64,000 nucleotides of DNA, taken from contig NZ_AP024590.1 in the NCBI RefSeq assembly GCF_018323985.1, positions 930,001-994,000 on the forward strand, written 5' to 3'. Of this stretch, positions 15,791-24,591 are shown piece by piece. A program made the translations under genes and the position numbers. The notes under the pieces are model-generated. The model made no database searches. It was not told the origin of the DNA and saw only the letters and a list, made by a program, of their open reading frames with translations. Source of the DNA: Enterobacter kobei. Its GTDB lineage: Bacteria; Pseudomonadota; Gammaproteobacteria; Enterobacterales; Enterobacteriaceae. Positions within the stretch are counted from its first letter, which is position 1; each line of letters begins with the position of its first letter.

Positions 15791-17128
15791 ATGGCTTTAC
15801 AGGATAAGCTCATTGATTCTCTGGGTAGTTTCGCGACAACGTTCAACAGTTATCGCTATATTATGGCGATTAAATCCGCCTTTATTACCCTGATGCCGGT
15901 CATTATTGTCGGTGCGTTTTCAGTATTGATTTCCAATATGGTGCTGGATCCGAAAAACGGTCTCGCCAGTTTTCAGGCGCTGTCGTTTCTGGCGGCGTTA
16001 AAACCCATTACCAGCGCCATTAATTACGCCACGCTCAATTTCTTAAATATTGGCGCGGTCTTTTTAATTGGTCTCGAATTAGGGCGTATCAACGGTATTA
16101 AATCACTGTTCCCTGGCCTGCTGGCGGTGATTTGTTTTATTTGCGTGACGCCAACTACCGTAGAAATGCTGGTGGATGGCGAAATGCATGTGGTGAAAGA
16201 CGTGCTGCTGCGTCAGTTCTCGGACACCCGCAGTCTGTTCCTCGGTATGTTTATCGCCATTCTGTCTGTGGAAATTTATTGCTGGCTGGAAGGGCGCAAG
16301 GGGCTGAAGATCAAAATGCCCGATACCGTGCCGCCTAACGTCGCGGCGTCGTTCTCGGCACTGATCCCGGCGATCATTACCACTACCGCCATTGCCACCT
16401 TTGGTTTTGTCTTCCACCAGATCACCGGCATGTACCTCTACGACGCCATCTATCAGGTAGTACAGCAGCCGCTGGAGCGCGTGGTACAGAGCCTGCCTGG
16501 GATCCTGCTGCTGATGTTCGTGGCGCAGCTGTTCTGGGTGATCGGTATTCATGGCAACCAGATGATCAAGCCGATCCGCGAGCCGCTGCTGCTGGGGGCG
16601 ATCACCGTCAACATGAGCGCCTTTGAGCAGGGCAAAGAAGTGCCGAATATCATCACCATGCCGTTCTGGGATGTGTATATGAGCATCGGCGGCTCCGGGC
16701 TGACCATCGGCCTGCTCATTGCCGTGATGATCGCCACCAAACGCAAAGAGATGCGCGAGATCGCCAAGCTCTCTATCGGCCCTGGCCTGTTTAACATCAA
16801 CGAGCCGGTGATTTTCGGTATGCCGATCATGCTTAACCCGATCCTCGCCATCCCGTTCATCATCACGCCGCTGGTCACTGGCTCTATTGGCTATTTCGCC
16901 ACCGTCACCGGTTTTGCCGGTAAAGCGGTGGTGATGGTGCCCTGGACCACGCCGCCGCTGATCAACGCCTGGCTGTCGACCGCCGGATCGATGGGCGCGG
17001 TGATCACCCAGTTTATCTGCATCATTACCGCCGTCATTATCTATCTGCCCTTTGTGAAGATCGCCTCACGCCGCGCGGAACAGGCGCAGCTGAAAGCGGA
17101 AGCAACGGAACTGGCGAAAAACGCCTGA
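15791..17128 (+). CDS. PTS sugar transporter EIIC component, cellobiose/lactose family
   Basis: This 445-residue inner-membrane protein is an EIIC of the lactose/N,N'-diacetylchitobiose/beta-glucoside family. About eight to ten hydrophobic segments are visible, with the family motifs 'IGIHGNQMIKPIREP' (substrate-site histidine region) and 'NINEPVIFGMPI'. It would import and phosphorylate a beta-glucoside. The frame is open 60 codons upstream, but ATG 15791 has GAGG nine bases before it. No EIIA or EIIB is fused or adjacent, so it must use partners encoded elsewhere. The glucosidase gene follows seven bases later. Confidence 0.88.
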   Translation: MALQDKLIDSLGSFATTFNSYRYIMAIKSAFITLMPVIIVGAFSVLISNMVLDPKNGLASFQALSFLAALKPITSAINYATLNFLNIGAVFLIGLELGRINGIKSLFPGLLAVICFICVTPTTVEMLVDGEMHVVKDVLLRQFSDTRSLFLGMFIAILSVEIYCWLEGRKGLKIKMPDTVPPNVAASFSALIPAIITTTAIATFGFVFHQITGMYLYDAIYQVVQQPLERVVQSLPGILLLMFVAQLFWVIGIHGNQMIKPIREPLLLGAITVNMSAFEQGKEVPNIITMPFWDVYMSIGGSGLTIGLLIAVMIATKRKEMREIAKLSIGPGLFNINEPVIFGMPIMLNPILAIPFIITPLVTGSIGYFATVTGFAGKAVVMVPWTTPPLINAWLSTAGSMGAVITQFICIITAVIIYLPFVKIASRRAEQAQLKAEATELAKNA

Positions 17129-17135
17129 GGACAGC

Positions 17136-18563
17136 ATGAGTACGAAAACCATTTCTATCCCGCCGTCATTTATCCTCGGGGCGGCGGCCTCCGCCTGGCA
17201 AACCGAAGGCTGGAGCGGTAAAAAAGCCGGTCAGGATTCCTGGCCGGATCTCTGGTACAAAAACGACCGCCACGTCTGGCACGAGGGCTACGGCCCGGCG
17301 GTCGCCACCGATTTTCATCATCGCTTCCGTGAAGATGTGCAGCTGATGAAAGCGGCCGGGCTGACCCATTACCGCACCTCGATCAACTGGTCGCGCTTTT
17401 TCACGGACTATGAAAAGGGCGTGGTGGATGAAGAGTACGCCGCCAGGTACGACGAACTGTTTGCTGAAATGCACCGTAACGGCATTGAGCCGATGATCTG
17501 CCTTGAGCATTACGAGTTGCCCGGTTATTTGCTGGAAAACTACGGCGGCTGGGCGTCCAAAAAAGTCGTGGAGTTTTTCCTGCTGTATGCGGAAAAGGTT
17601 TTTGCCCGCTATCACACACAGGTCACGCGCTGGTTCACTTTTAATGAGCCGATTGTGGTGCAGACGCGCGTCTATCTGGATGCGCTACGCTGGCCCTATG
17701 AGCAGAACACCGGCACCTGGATGCAGTGGAACCACCACAAAAACCTCGCCACCGCGAAAGTGGTGAAGCTGTTTCGTGAGCAGGGGTATAAGGGCAGCGT
17801 CGGCTGTATTCTTAATCCGGAAGTGACCTACCCGCGGTCCTGCGCGCCCCACGATGTGCGGGCCGCTGAAATGTACGATCTGTTCTACAACCGTGTGTTT
17901 CTCGATCCGTTAGTAAAAGGTCACTATCCGCCGGAACTGTTCAGCCTGCTGGAACAGCACCAGGTAGCATGGGAGTTCAGCGAGGAGGAGCTGGCGATCA
18001 TCCGCGATAATACCGTCGATGAACTGGGGATTAACCTCTATTACCCGCATCGCGTCAAAGCGCCGTCCCGCGCCTGGCATCCGGACACCCCGTTCCATCC
18101 CGCCTTCTATTACGAGCCCTTTGAATTACCGGGACGGCGGATGAACAAATCCCGTGGCTGGGAAATTTACCCGCAAATTATTTATGACATGGCAATGCGC
18201 ATTAAAAACGAGTACGGCAATATTCCGTGGTTCGTTGCCGAAAGCGGCATGGGCATTGAGAACGAAGGGCAGTTCCGCAATGCCGATGGGGTGATAGAAG
18301 ACGACTATCGCATCGCCTTTATCAGCGAACATCTTTACCAGACGTTGCGCGCCAGGGAAGATGGCGCTAACTGTCAGGGCTATATGCTGTGGGCCTTCAC
18401 CGATAACGTCTCGCCAATGAACGCCTTTAAAAATCGCTATGGTTTAATTGAGATCGATCTGCAAAATAACCGCAACCGGCGCGCCAAAAAATCCGCCTCA
18501 TGGTACCGTCGGTTACGCGAGGAGCGCACGCTCACGCTGACTCTCGACGATGAATGGAAATAG
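17136..18563 (+). CDS. 6-phospho-beta-glucosidase, glycoside hydrolase family 1
   Basis: A 475-residue cytoplasmic GH1 enzyme, predicted to hydrolyse the 6-phosphorylated beta-glucoside delivered by the adjacent EIIC. The acid/base glutamate is Glu171 in 'TFNEP'. The nucleophile is Glu369 in 'VAESG', where most family members read 'ENG', so both catalytic residues are kept but the asparagine is serine. A late 'FKNRYG' segment lies where 6-phospho-specific members bind phosphate. It is tightly packed between the PTS gene and the GntR gene. The exact sugar (cellobiose, arbutin, gentiobiose or an acidic glucoside) is open. Confidence 0.88.
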   Translation: MSTKTISIPPSFILGAAASAWQTEGWSGKKAGQDSWPDLWYKNDRHVWHEGYGPAVATDFHHRFREDVQLMKAAGLTHYRTSINWSRFFTDYEKGVVDEEYAARYDELFAEMHRNGIEPMICLEHYELPGYLLENYGGWASKKVVEFFLLYAEKVFARYHTQVTRWFTFNEPIVVQTRVYLDALRWPYEQNTGTWMQWNHHKNLATAKVVKLFREQGYKGSVGCILNPEVTYPRSCAPHDVRAAEMYDLFYNRVFLDPLVKGHYPPELFSLLEQHQVAWEFSEEELAIIRDNTVDELGINLYYPHRVKAPSRAWHPDTPFHPAFYYEPFELPGRRMNKSRGWEIYPQIIYDMAMRIKNEYGNIPWFVAESGMGIENEGQFRNADGVIEDDYRIAFISEHLYQTLRAREDGANCQGYMLWAFTDNVSPMNAFKNRYGLIEIDLQNNRNRRAKKSASWYRRLREERTLTLTLDDEWK

Positions 18564-18571
18564 CAGGTGAT

Positions 18572-19348
18572 ATGGTGGAAAAAGCAGTCGTAGTGACGGA
18601 GAAAAAACAGTACCAGGAGATAGGTGACGATCTGCGTACGCAGATTATCCAGGGACACTACCCGGTTGGCTCGCGTCTGCCGCCGGAGCGAAATATTGCC
18701 GAAACTTACGGCGTCAGCCGCACTATCGTGCGCGAGGCGCTGCTGATGCTGGAGCTACAGGGCACGGTGGACATCCGCCAGGGGTCCGGCGTGTACGTGA
18801 TGCGCATCCCGCAGGAGCACGAAAACGAGGAAGAGCGCTTCTTAAGCAGCGATGTCGGGCCTTTTGAGATCCTCCAGGCGCGGCAGCTGCTGGAGAGCAA
18901 CATTGCCGCTTTTGCTGCGAAAATGGCTACCCGCGCCGATATCGACAACCTGCGACGCATCCTGGAGCAGGAGCAGCGCGCCATCGCCATGAATGACAAC
19001 GCGCAGGACAACAGCAAAATGTTCCACCTCGTGCTGGCGGGTGCCTCGCAAAATCAGATGCTACTGGGCACGGTGGAAAGTATCTGGCATCACATGGACA
19101 GCAGCCCGCTGTGGCAGCAGTTTAACGTGCATATTGCCAGCCGGGCGTATCGTCTGAAATGGCTGGGCGATCGGCAAACGCTGCTGGCGGCGCTGCGCCG
19201 TCGCGATGTGATGGGAGCGTGGCAGGCAATGTGGCAGCATCTGGAAAATGTCAAAACAAGCTTGCTGGAGCTGTCGGATGAAGACGCACCGGACTTTGAC
19301 GGCTATTTGTTCGAATCCGTACCGCTATTCCAGGGAAAATTAATGTGA
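18572..19348 (+). CDS. GntR-family regulator, UxuR-like (FadR/FCD subfamily)
   Basis: A 258-residue regulator with an N-terminal GntR winged helix ('LPPERNIAETYGVSRTIVRE') and a C-terminal helical FCD domain that binds carboxylate effectors in known members. The text 'GPFEILQARQLLESNIA' and 'AMWQHLENVK' tracks E. coli UxuR closely, so it is a UxuR paralogue placed in a beta-glucoside operon. ATG 18572 is chosen because AGGTGAT directly precedes it; an ATG at 18554 inside the glucosidase gene lacks a ribosome site. Its last codon and stop overlap the acetyltransferase start. Confidence 0.87.
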   Translation: MVEKAVVVTEKKQYQEIGDDLRTQIIQGHYPVGSRLPPERNIAETYGVSRTIVREALLMLELQGTVDIRQGSGVYVMRIPQEHENEEERFLSSDVGPFEILQARQLLESNIAAFAAKMATRADIDNLRRILEQEQRAIAMNDNAQDNSKMFHLVLAGASQNQMLLGTVESIWHHMDSSPLWQQFNVHIASRAYRLKWLGDRQTLLAALRRRDVMGAWQAMWQHLENVKTSLLELSDEDAPDFDGYLFESVPLFQGKLM

Positions 19349-19794
19349 CCATCCGGCCGCTTTACGAGGTACCGCAGTTTGCCGGACAGGTGATCGACTG
19401 GCAGTGGCGCGCCTTTGGCGACGGGCTACCGCGGGCATTTTTTGCCAGCATCGTGGAGCACAGCCAGCGTGAGGGCGAACTGCCGCTGACCTTTGTGGCG
19501 ACGGACGGTGAGCGGTTACTGGGTACGGTGGGATTGTGGCGCTGTGACTTGATCAGCCGTCAGGATCTGTGGCCATGGCTGGCGGCGCTGTATGTGGATG
19601 AGGCCGCGCGCGGGCAGGGGCTGGCTGGCGCTCTGCAACAGCAGGTTATAGATTACGCCCGTGGGCAGGGCTATCCGCAGCTGTATCTCTGGTCGGCGTG
19701 CCGGGATTTCTACGAGCGCTACGGCTGGCAGTACATCGGTGACGGCCTGGAATACCCGGATAAAACCGTGCACCTGTACCGCTATACGCTTTAG
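19345..19794 (+). CDS. GNAT-family N-acetyltransferase
   Basis: A 149-residue single-domain GNAT protein. Acetyl-CoA-binding motif A reads 'ALYVDEAARGQGLAGALQQQ', preceded by a beta-strand 'LLGTVGLW' and followed by 'FYERYGWQYIG', as in the fold. It starts at a GTG that overlaps the regulator's stop in a GTGA arrangement, so it is probably the last gene of the beta-glucoside operon. The substrate is unknown: it could be a sugar, an amine or a small-molecule detoxification target. The stop overlaps the galR stop on the other strand. Confidence 0.82.
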   Translation: MTIRPLYEVPQFAGQVIDWQWRAFGDGLPRAFFASIVEHSQREGELPLTFVATDGERLLGTVGLWRCDLISRQDLWPWLAALYVDEAARGQGLAGALQQQVIDYARGQGYPQLYLWSACRDFYERYGWQYIGDGLEYPDKTVHLYRYTL

Positions 19795-20801
19795 GTTTCC
19801 TGCTGCAACATGCCGACCGAGTGCCGACGCACCAGCGTCGGGTTAAAGACGTGGGTGATGTCCGGCAACGGACGGTTTTCCGCCAGCGCCAGCGCCAGTT
19901 CGGCAGCCTGAGTCGCCATGGTGACAATCGGGTAGCGGACGGTGGTCAGGCGCGGGCGCACGTAGCGGGAAATCAGAATGTCATCAAAGCCGATCAGCGA
20001 AATCTCTCCCGGCACTTCAATGCCGTTATCGTTTAACACGCCCATCGCCCCGGCCGCCATGGAGTCGTTATAACAGGCCACGGCGGTAAAGTTTTTGCCG
20101 CGCCCCAGCAGCTCGGTCATCGCCTGTTCGCCGCCGCTCTCGTCAGGCTCAGCCCAGGTGACTAAACGATCGTTGCACGGCAGACCATTTTCCCGCAGCG
20201 CATCGTAATAGCCCTGAAGGCGATCTTCCGCATCCGAAATGGCGTGATTAGAGCACAGATAGCCGATTTTCGTGTGCCCCTGCTGGATCAGATGGCGGGT
20301 CGCCAGCCAGGCGCCGTAGCGGTCATCCAGCGCCACGCAGCGCGTTTCAAAGCCTGGCACGATACGGTTGATGAGCACCATGCCCGGCATCTGTTCCATC
20401 AGCGCAGCGAGATCGGCATCGGGGATCATTTTGGCGTGCACCACCAGCGCCGCACAGCGATGGCGGATCAGCTGCTCAATAGCCTGACGCTCTTTGTGTT
20501 CGTTATGGTAGCCGTTACCGATTAGCAGGAAATTGCCGGTGTGATAGGCCACCTGTTCCACGGCTTTCACCATCGAGCCAAAGAAGGGATCGGACACATC
20601 ACCCACTACCAGACCGACGGTTTCCGTCGACTGCTGTGCCAGCGCACGGGCATTGGCATTCGGATGATAATTAAGGGATTCCATAGCGCCCTGCACCGCG
20701 AGGCGCGACGATTCGCTGGCTTTCGGAGAGTGGTTGATCACGCGTGACACCGTGGCAACAGAAACACCTGCAAGCCGGGCTACATCCTTTATCGTCGCCA
20801 T
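19791..20801 (-). CDS. galR: Galactose regulon repressor GalR
   Basis: A 336-residue LacI-family protein nearly identical to E. coli GalR for the first 330 residues, including the DNA-binding 'DVARLAGVSVATVSRVINHS' stretch and the galactose-binding core. It represses gal and mgl operons until galactose binds. The C-terminal tail after 'VRRHSVG' is shorter than the 343 residues of E. coli and differs. Synteny (next to omrA and aas) supports the assignment. A GalR-type palindrome lies immediately upstream, consistent with autoregulation. Confidence 0.96.
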   Translation of the reverse strand: MATIKDVARLAGVSVATVSRVINHSPKASESSRLAVQGAMESLNYHPNANARALAQQSTETVGLVVGDVSDPFFGSMVKAVEQVAYHTGNFLLIGNGYHNEHKERQAIEQLIRHRCAALVVHAKMIPDADLAALMEQMPGMVLINRIVPGFETRCVALDDRYGAWLATRHLIQQGHTKIGYLCSNHAISDAEDRLQGYYDALRENGLPCNDRLVTWAEPDESGGEQAMTELLGRGKNFTAVACYNDSMAAGAMGVLNDNGIEVPGEISLIGFDDILISRYVRPRLTTVRYPIVTMATQAAELALALAENRPLPDITHVFNPTLVRRHSVGMLQQET

Positions 20802-20818
20802 ACAGAACCTTCTTTTAG

Positions 20819-20833
20819 GGTAAGCGTTTACAC
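20819..20833. promoter_or_regulatory. GalR/GalS operator-like site upstream of galR
   Basis: GGTAAGCGTTTACAC resembles the gal operator GTGTAANCGNTTACAC with a good right arm. It is 18 bases upstream of the galR start. A second imperfect copy, GTGAAAACGTTACAC, lies at 20932-20946 but is one base short in the centre. The gap from galR to omrA otherwise shows no gene. Confidence 0.55.
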
Positions 20834-21053
20834 AGCGGTAAGTGTTACGGAAAAGCGCCGTCTGTTCAAGGCTATTGCGGGACGGGACGCCGTAAACGTG
20901 ATCGACAGCGAAAAGCGGCTGGTGAAAACGTTACACGGCACAACGCCGGCAAATAAGACAAAAAAAGCGAATTCAAACCTTTAGTTACACTTTGCGAAGG
21001 GCTGTTGCGATTGATTGCTGTAGCAAAATGAAGGCTGTTGCTACATTTGATGT

Positions 21054-21138
21054 CCCAGAGGTATTGATTGGTGAGATTTCAGTACGTTTTGAGTACTCAC
21101 GTTTTGCACCAACCTGCGCGGATGCGCAGGTTTTTTTT
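21054..21138 (+). ncRNA. omrA: Small RNA OmrA
   Basis: This 85-base sequence starts CCCAGAGGTATTGATTGGTG, the conserved pairing end of OmrA, and finishes with GCACCAACCTGCGCGGATGC and a terminator stem (CTGCGC/GCGCAG) with eight T. OmrA is made when the EnvZ/OmpR system is active and, with Hfq, represses outer-membrane receptors (cirA, fepA, ompT), ompR and csgD. TACATT at 21042-21047 is a plausible -10 element; the -35 is poor, as expected for an OmpR-activated promoter. E. coli has omrA and omrB in tandem here, but only this copy is seen. Confidence 0.93.
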
Positions 21139-21231
21139 CGCCTCGATTTTACCTTCGCCCCTTCTGCACTTCTCGTGTAATCTGCCACAATTCCCTACTA
21201 TCTTTCACATTAACAGACACAGGAAGTTGCC

Positions 21232-23391
21232 ATGTTACTGGACTCTTTTCGCTTTCTATTCCGCCTGTTGTTCAGGGTCGAACTGACCGGCGATACCCAG
21301 GCTTTACGCGGTGAGCGGGTACTGATCACGCCGAACCACGTCTCGTTTCTCGACGGGGTGCTACTGGCGCTGTTTCTGCCTGGCCGCCCGGTGTTTGCGG
21401 TGTACACCTCCATCAGCCAACAGTGGTACATGCGCGCCCTGAGAAATCTGATTGATTTCGTGCCGCTCGATCCGACTAAGCCGATGTCCGTCAAGCATCT
21501 GGTGCGTCTTATCGGCCAGGGCCGTCCGGTGGTGATCTTTCCGGAAGGACGCATTTCGGTGTCCGGCTCGCTGATGAAAATCTACGACGGCGCGGCCTTT
21601 GTCGCCGCCAAATCCGGCGCGACCGTGGTGCCGGTGCGTATTGAAGGGGCAGAGCTGACCTTTTTCAGCCGCCTGAAAGGGCTGGTGAAACAGCGCCTGT
21701 TCCCGCGCATTCATATTCGGGTTCTGCCGCCCACGTCGCTGCCGATGCCGGATGCGCCGCGCGCCCGCGATCGCCGCAAAATCGCTGGCGAAATGCTGCA
21801 CCAGATCATGATGGAAGCGCGCATGGCCGTGCGCCCGCGTGAAACCCTGTTTGAAGCGCTGCTCTCAGCGCAATATCGCTATGGTGCAAATAAGCCCTGT
21901 ATTGAGGACATCAACTTCAAACCGGACTCCTACCGCAAGCTGTTAACCAAAACGCTGTTCGTGGCGCGCATTCTGGAAAAATACACCACCCAGGGCGAGA
22001 AGATCGGCCTGATGCTGCCGAATGCGGCGATCAGCGCGGCGGTGATTTTTGGCGCGGTTGCCCGGGGGCGTGTTCCGGCGATGATGAACTACACCGCAGG
22101 CGTGAAGGGGCTGAGCAGCGCCATTACCGCCGCGCAAATCAAAACCATTTTTACCTCTCGCACTTTTATGGATAAGGGCAAACTCTGGCATCTGCCGGAG
22201 CAACTGACGCAGGTGCGCTGGGTGTATCTCGAAGATCTGAAGGGCGACGTGACCCTTGCCGATAAGCTGTGGATCTTCGCCCACGTGCTGATGCCGCATC
22301 TGGCGCAGGTCCCGCAGCAGCCGGAAGATGCCGCGCTGGTGCTGTTCACCTCTGGCTCGGAAGGCAATCCGAAAGGCGTGGTGCACAGCCATAAGAGCCT
22401 GCTGGCAAACGTTGAGCAGATCCGCACTATCGCTGACTTTACGGCCAACGACCGCTTTATGTCGGCGCTGCCGCTGTTCCACTCCTTTGGTTTAACCGTC
22501 GGGCTGTTCACGCCGTTGCTGACCGGCGCGGAAGTGTTCCTCTACCCAAGCCCGCTACATTACCGCATCGTGCCGGAACTGGTGTACGACCGTAACTGCA
22601 CCGTGCTGTTCGGGACATCCACCTTCCTCGGACACTACGCCCGCTTCGCCAATCCGTATGATTTCTACCGTCTGCGCTACGTGGTGGCGGGGGCGGAAAA
22701 ACTTCAGGAGAGCACGCGGCAGATCTGGCAGGACAAATTTGGTCTGCGCATTCTGGAAGGCTACGGTGTGACCGAGTGCGCGCCGGTGGTCTCCATCAAC
22801 GTACCGATGGCAGCCCGACCGGGTACCGTCGGACGCATTCTGCCGGGTATGGACGCGCGTCTGCTGGCAGTGCCCGGTATTGAAGACGGCGGTCGCCTGC
22901 AACTGAAAGGGCCGAACGTGATGAACGGCTACCTGCGGGTGGAAAACCCCGGCGTGCTGGAAGCGCCGACGGCAGAAAACGAGCGCGGCGAGATCGAACA
23001 GGGCTGGTACGACACCGGTGACATCGTGCGCTTTGATGAGAGTGGTTTTGTGCAGATCCAGGGGCGTGCAAAACGCTTCGCCAAAATTGCGGGCGAAATG
23101 GTGTCGCTGGAGATGGTCGAGCAGCTGGCGCTGGCGGTATCGCCGGAGAAAATGCATGGCACGGTCATTAAAAGCGACGCCAGCAAAGGCGAGGCACTGG
23201 TGATGTTTACCACCGACAGCGAACTGACGCGCGACAAGCTGCTCCAGCATGCCCGGGCGCAGGGTATCCCTGAGCTTGCGGTGCCACGTGATATTCGCTA
23301 TCTGAAGCAACTTCCGGTATTGGGCAGCGGCAAGCCTGATTTTGTGACACTCAAAGGTCTGCTTGAAGACCCGGAACATCACCATGCGTGA
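21232..23391 (+). CDS. aas: Bifunctional 2-acylglycerophosphoethanolamine acyltransferase / acyl-ACP synthetase
   Basis: This 719-residue inner-membrane enzyme re-acylates lysophosphatidylethanolamine. An N-terminal acyltransferase domain (about 1-190) carries the catalytic 'NHVSFLDG' (H-X4-D) and 'FPEGRIS'. A C-terminal AMP-forming acyl-ACP synthetase domain carries 'LFTSGSEGNPKGVVHSH' and 'EGYGVTECAP'. AGGAAG precedes the ATG. Its last eight bases overlap lplT, which encodes the matching lysophospholipid flippase, so import and repair are translationally coupled. Confidence 0.97.
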   Translation: MLLDSFRFLFRLLFRVELTGDTQALRGERVLITPNHVSFLDGVLLALFLPGRPVFAVYTSISQQWYMRALRNLIDFVPLDPTKPMSVKHLVRLIGQGRPVVIFPEGRISVSGSLMKIYDGAAFVAAKSGATVVPVRIEGAELTFFSRLKGLVKQRLFPRIHIRVLPPTSLPMPDAPRARDRRKIAGEMLHQIMMEARMAVRPRETLFEALLSAQYRYGANKPCIEDINFKPDSYRKLLTKTLFVARILEKYTTQGEKIGLMLPNAAISAAVIFGAVARGRVPAMMNYTAGVKGLSSAITAAQIKTIFTSRTFMDKGKLWHLPEQLTQVRWVYLEDLKGDVTLADKLWIFAHVLMPHLAQVPQQPEDAALVLFTSGSEGNPKGVVHSHKSLLANVEQIRTIADFTANDRFMSALPLFHSFGLTVGLFTPLLTGAEVFLYPSPLHYRIVPELVYDRNCTVLFGTSTFLGHYARFANPYDFYRLRYVVAGAEKLQESTRQIWQDKFGLRILEGYGVTECAPVVSINVPMAARPGTVGRILPGMDARLLAVPGIEDGGRLQLKGPNVMNGYLRVENPGVLEAPTAENERGEIEQGWYDTGDIVRFDESGFVQIQGRAKRFAKIAGEMVSLEMVEQLALAVSPEKMHGTVIKSDASKGEALVMFTTDSELTRDKLLQHARAQGIPELAVPRDIRYLKQLPVLGSGKPDFVTLKGLLEDPEHHHA

Positions 23392-24577
23392 GTCAGTACA
23401 CACTAACAATTCCCTGTGGTCGAAGGGGATGCTGGCGGTTACTGCCGCGCAGTTCCTTTCCGCCTTCGGGGATAACGCGCTGCTGTTCGCCACCCTGGCG
23501 CTGCTGAAAGCGCAGTATTACCCGGACTGGAGTCAGCCGATCCTACAAATGGTGTTTGTAGGTGCTTACATACTCTTTGCGCCTTTTGTGGGCCAGGTTG
23601 CCGACAGCTTCCCCAAAGGGCGCGTGATGATGGTGGCGAACAGCCTGAAGCTGCTCGGCGCGGCAAGTATCTGCCTGGGCGTAAACCCCTTTGTGGGTTA
23701 TACGCTGGTGGGGGTTGGCGCTGCCGCTTACTCACCCGCCAAGTACGGCATTCTGGGCGAGCTGACCACCGGTGATAAGCTGGTAAAAGCGAACGGTCTG
23801 ATGGAGTCCTCCACCATCGCCGCTATTTTGCTTGGCTCGGTGGCAGGCGGCGTGCTCGCTGACTGGCATGTGCTGGCAGCGCTCGGTGTGTGTGCGCTGG
23901 TCTACGCGGGCGCGGTGGTGGCGAACCTGCTGATCCCGGTACTGCCTGTCGCCCGCCCCGGCCAGTCCTGGCGCTTCGGGCCAATGACCAACAGCTTTTT
24001 CAGCGCCTGCCGTTCCTTATGGCAAAACGGCGAAACCCGCTTCTCGCTGGTGGGCACCAGTCTGTTCTGGGGCGCAGGCGTTACGCTGCGCTTCCTGCTG
24101 GTGCTGTGGGTGCCAGTGGCGCTGGGTATTACCGATAACGCCACGCCGACCTATCTGAACGCGATGGTAGCGGTGGGGATCGTGGTGGGCGCAGGCGTGG
24201 CGGCAAAACTTGTCACCCTGGAAACGGTGTCGCGCTGTATGCCCGCCGGGATTTTAATCGGCGTCGGCGTGCTGTTTTTCTCTCTGCAACACGCGCTGTT
24301 GCCTGCCTATGGTCTGTTGATTCTGATTGGTCTGCTGGGCGGTTTCTTCGTGGTGCCGCTGAACGCGCTGTTGCAGGAGCGCGGTAAACGTTCGGTCGGG
24401 GCGGGGAACGCTATTGCGGTGCAAAACCTCGGCGAGAACGCCGCCATGCTGATGATGTTAGGGCTCTATTCGCTGGCAATCAAAGTGGGTGTGCCGGTGG
24501 TGGGCGTTGGCGTGGGCTTCGGAACGCTGTTTGCGCTGGCTATCGCCGTGCTGTGGATCTGGCAGCGCCGTCGCTGA
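23384..24577 (+). CDS. lplT: Lysophospholipid transporter LplT
   Basis: A 397-residue major-facilitator protein of about 12 membrane segments that flips lysophosphatidylethanolamine from the outer to the inner leaflet of the inner membrane for Aas. 'FLSAFGDNALLFATLALLKA' in the first segment and 'AAYSPAKYGILGEL' are family features. ATG 23384 ('MRESVHTNNSLW') is preferred over an earlier in-frame ATG at 23363 because it aligns with the E. coli start and gives the same 397-residue length. Confidence 0.96.
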   Translation: MRESVHTNNSLWSKGMLAVTAAQFLSAFGDNALLFATLALLKAQYYPDWSQPILQMVFVGAYILFAPFVGQVADSFPKGRVMMVANSLKLLGAASICLGVNPFVGYTLVGVGAAAYSPAKYGILGELTTGDKLVKANGLMESSTIAAILLGSVAGGVLADWHVLAALGVCALVYAGAVVANLLIPVLPVARPGQSWRFGPMTNSFFSACRSLWQNGETRFSLVGTSLFWGAGVTLRFLLVLWVPVALGITDNATPTYLNAMVAVGIVVGAGVAAKLVTLETVSRCMPAGILIGVGVLFFSLQHALLPAYGLLILIGLLGGFFVVPLNALLQERGKRSVGAGNAIAVQNLGENAAMLMMLGLYSLAIKVGVPVVGVGVGFGTLFALAIAVLWIWQRRR

Positions 24578-24591
24578 GATCGTTGTCTGTC

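Noticed and set aside
20985..21188. Two small ORFs on opposite strands over omrA
   Set aside because: Both cover the conserved sRNA and its terminator and have no ribosome site.
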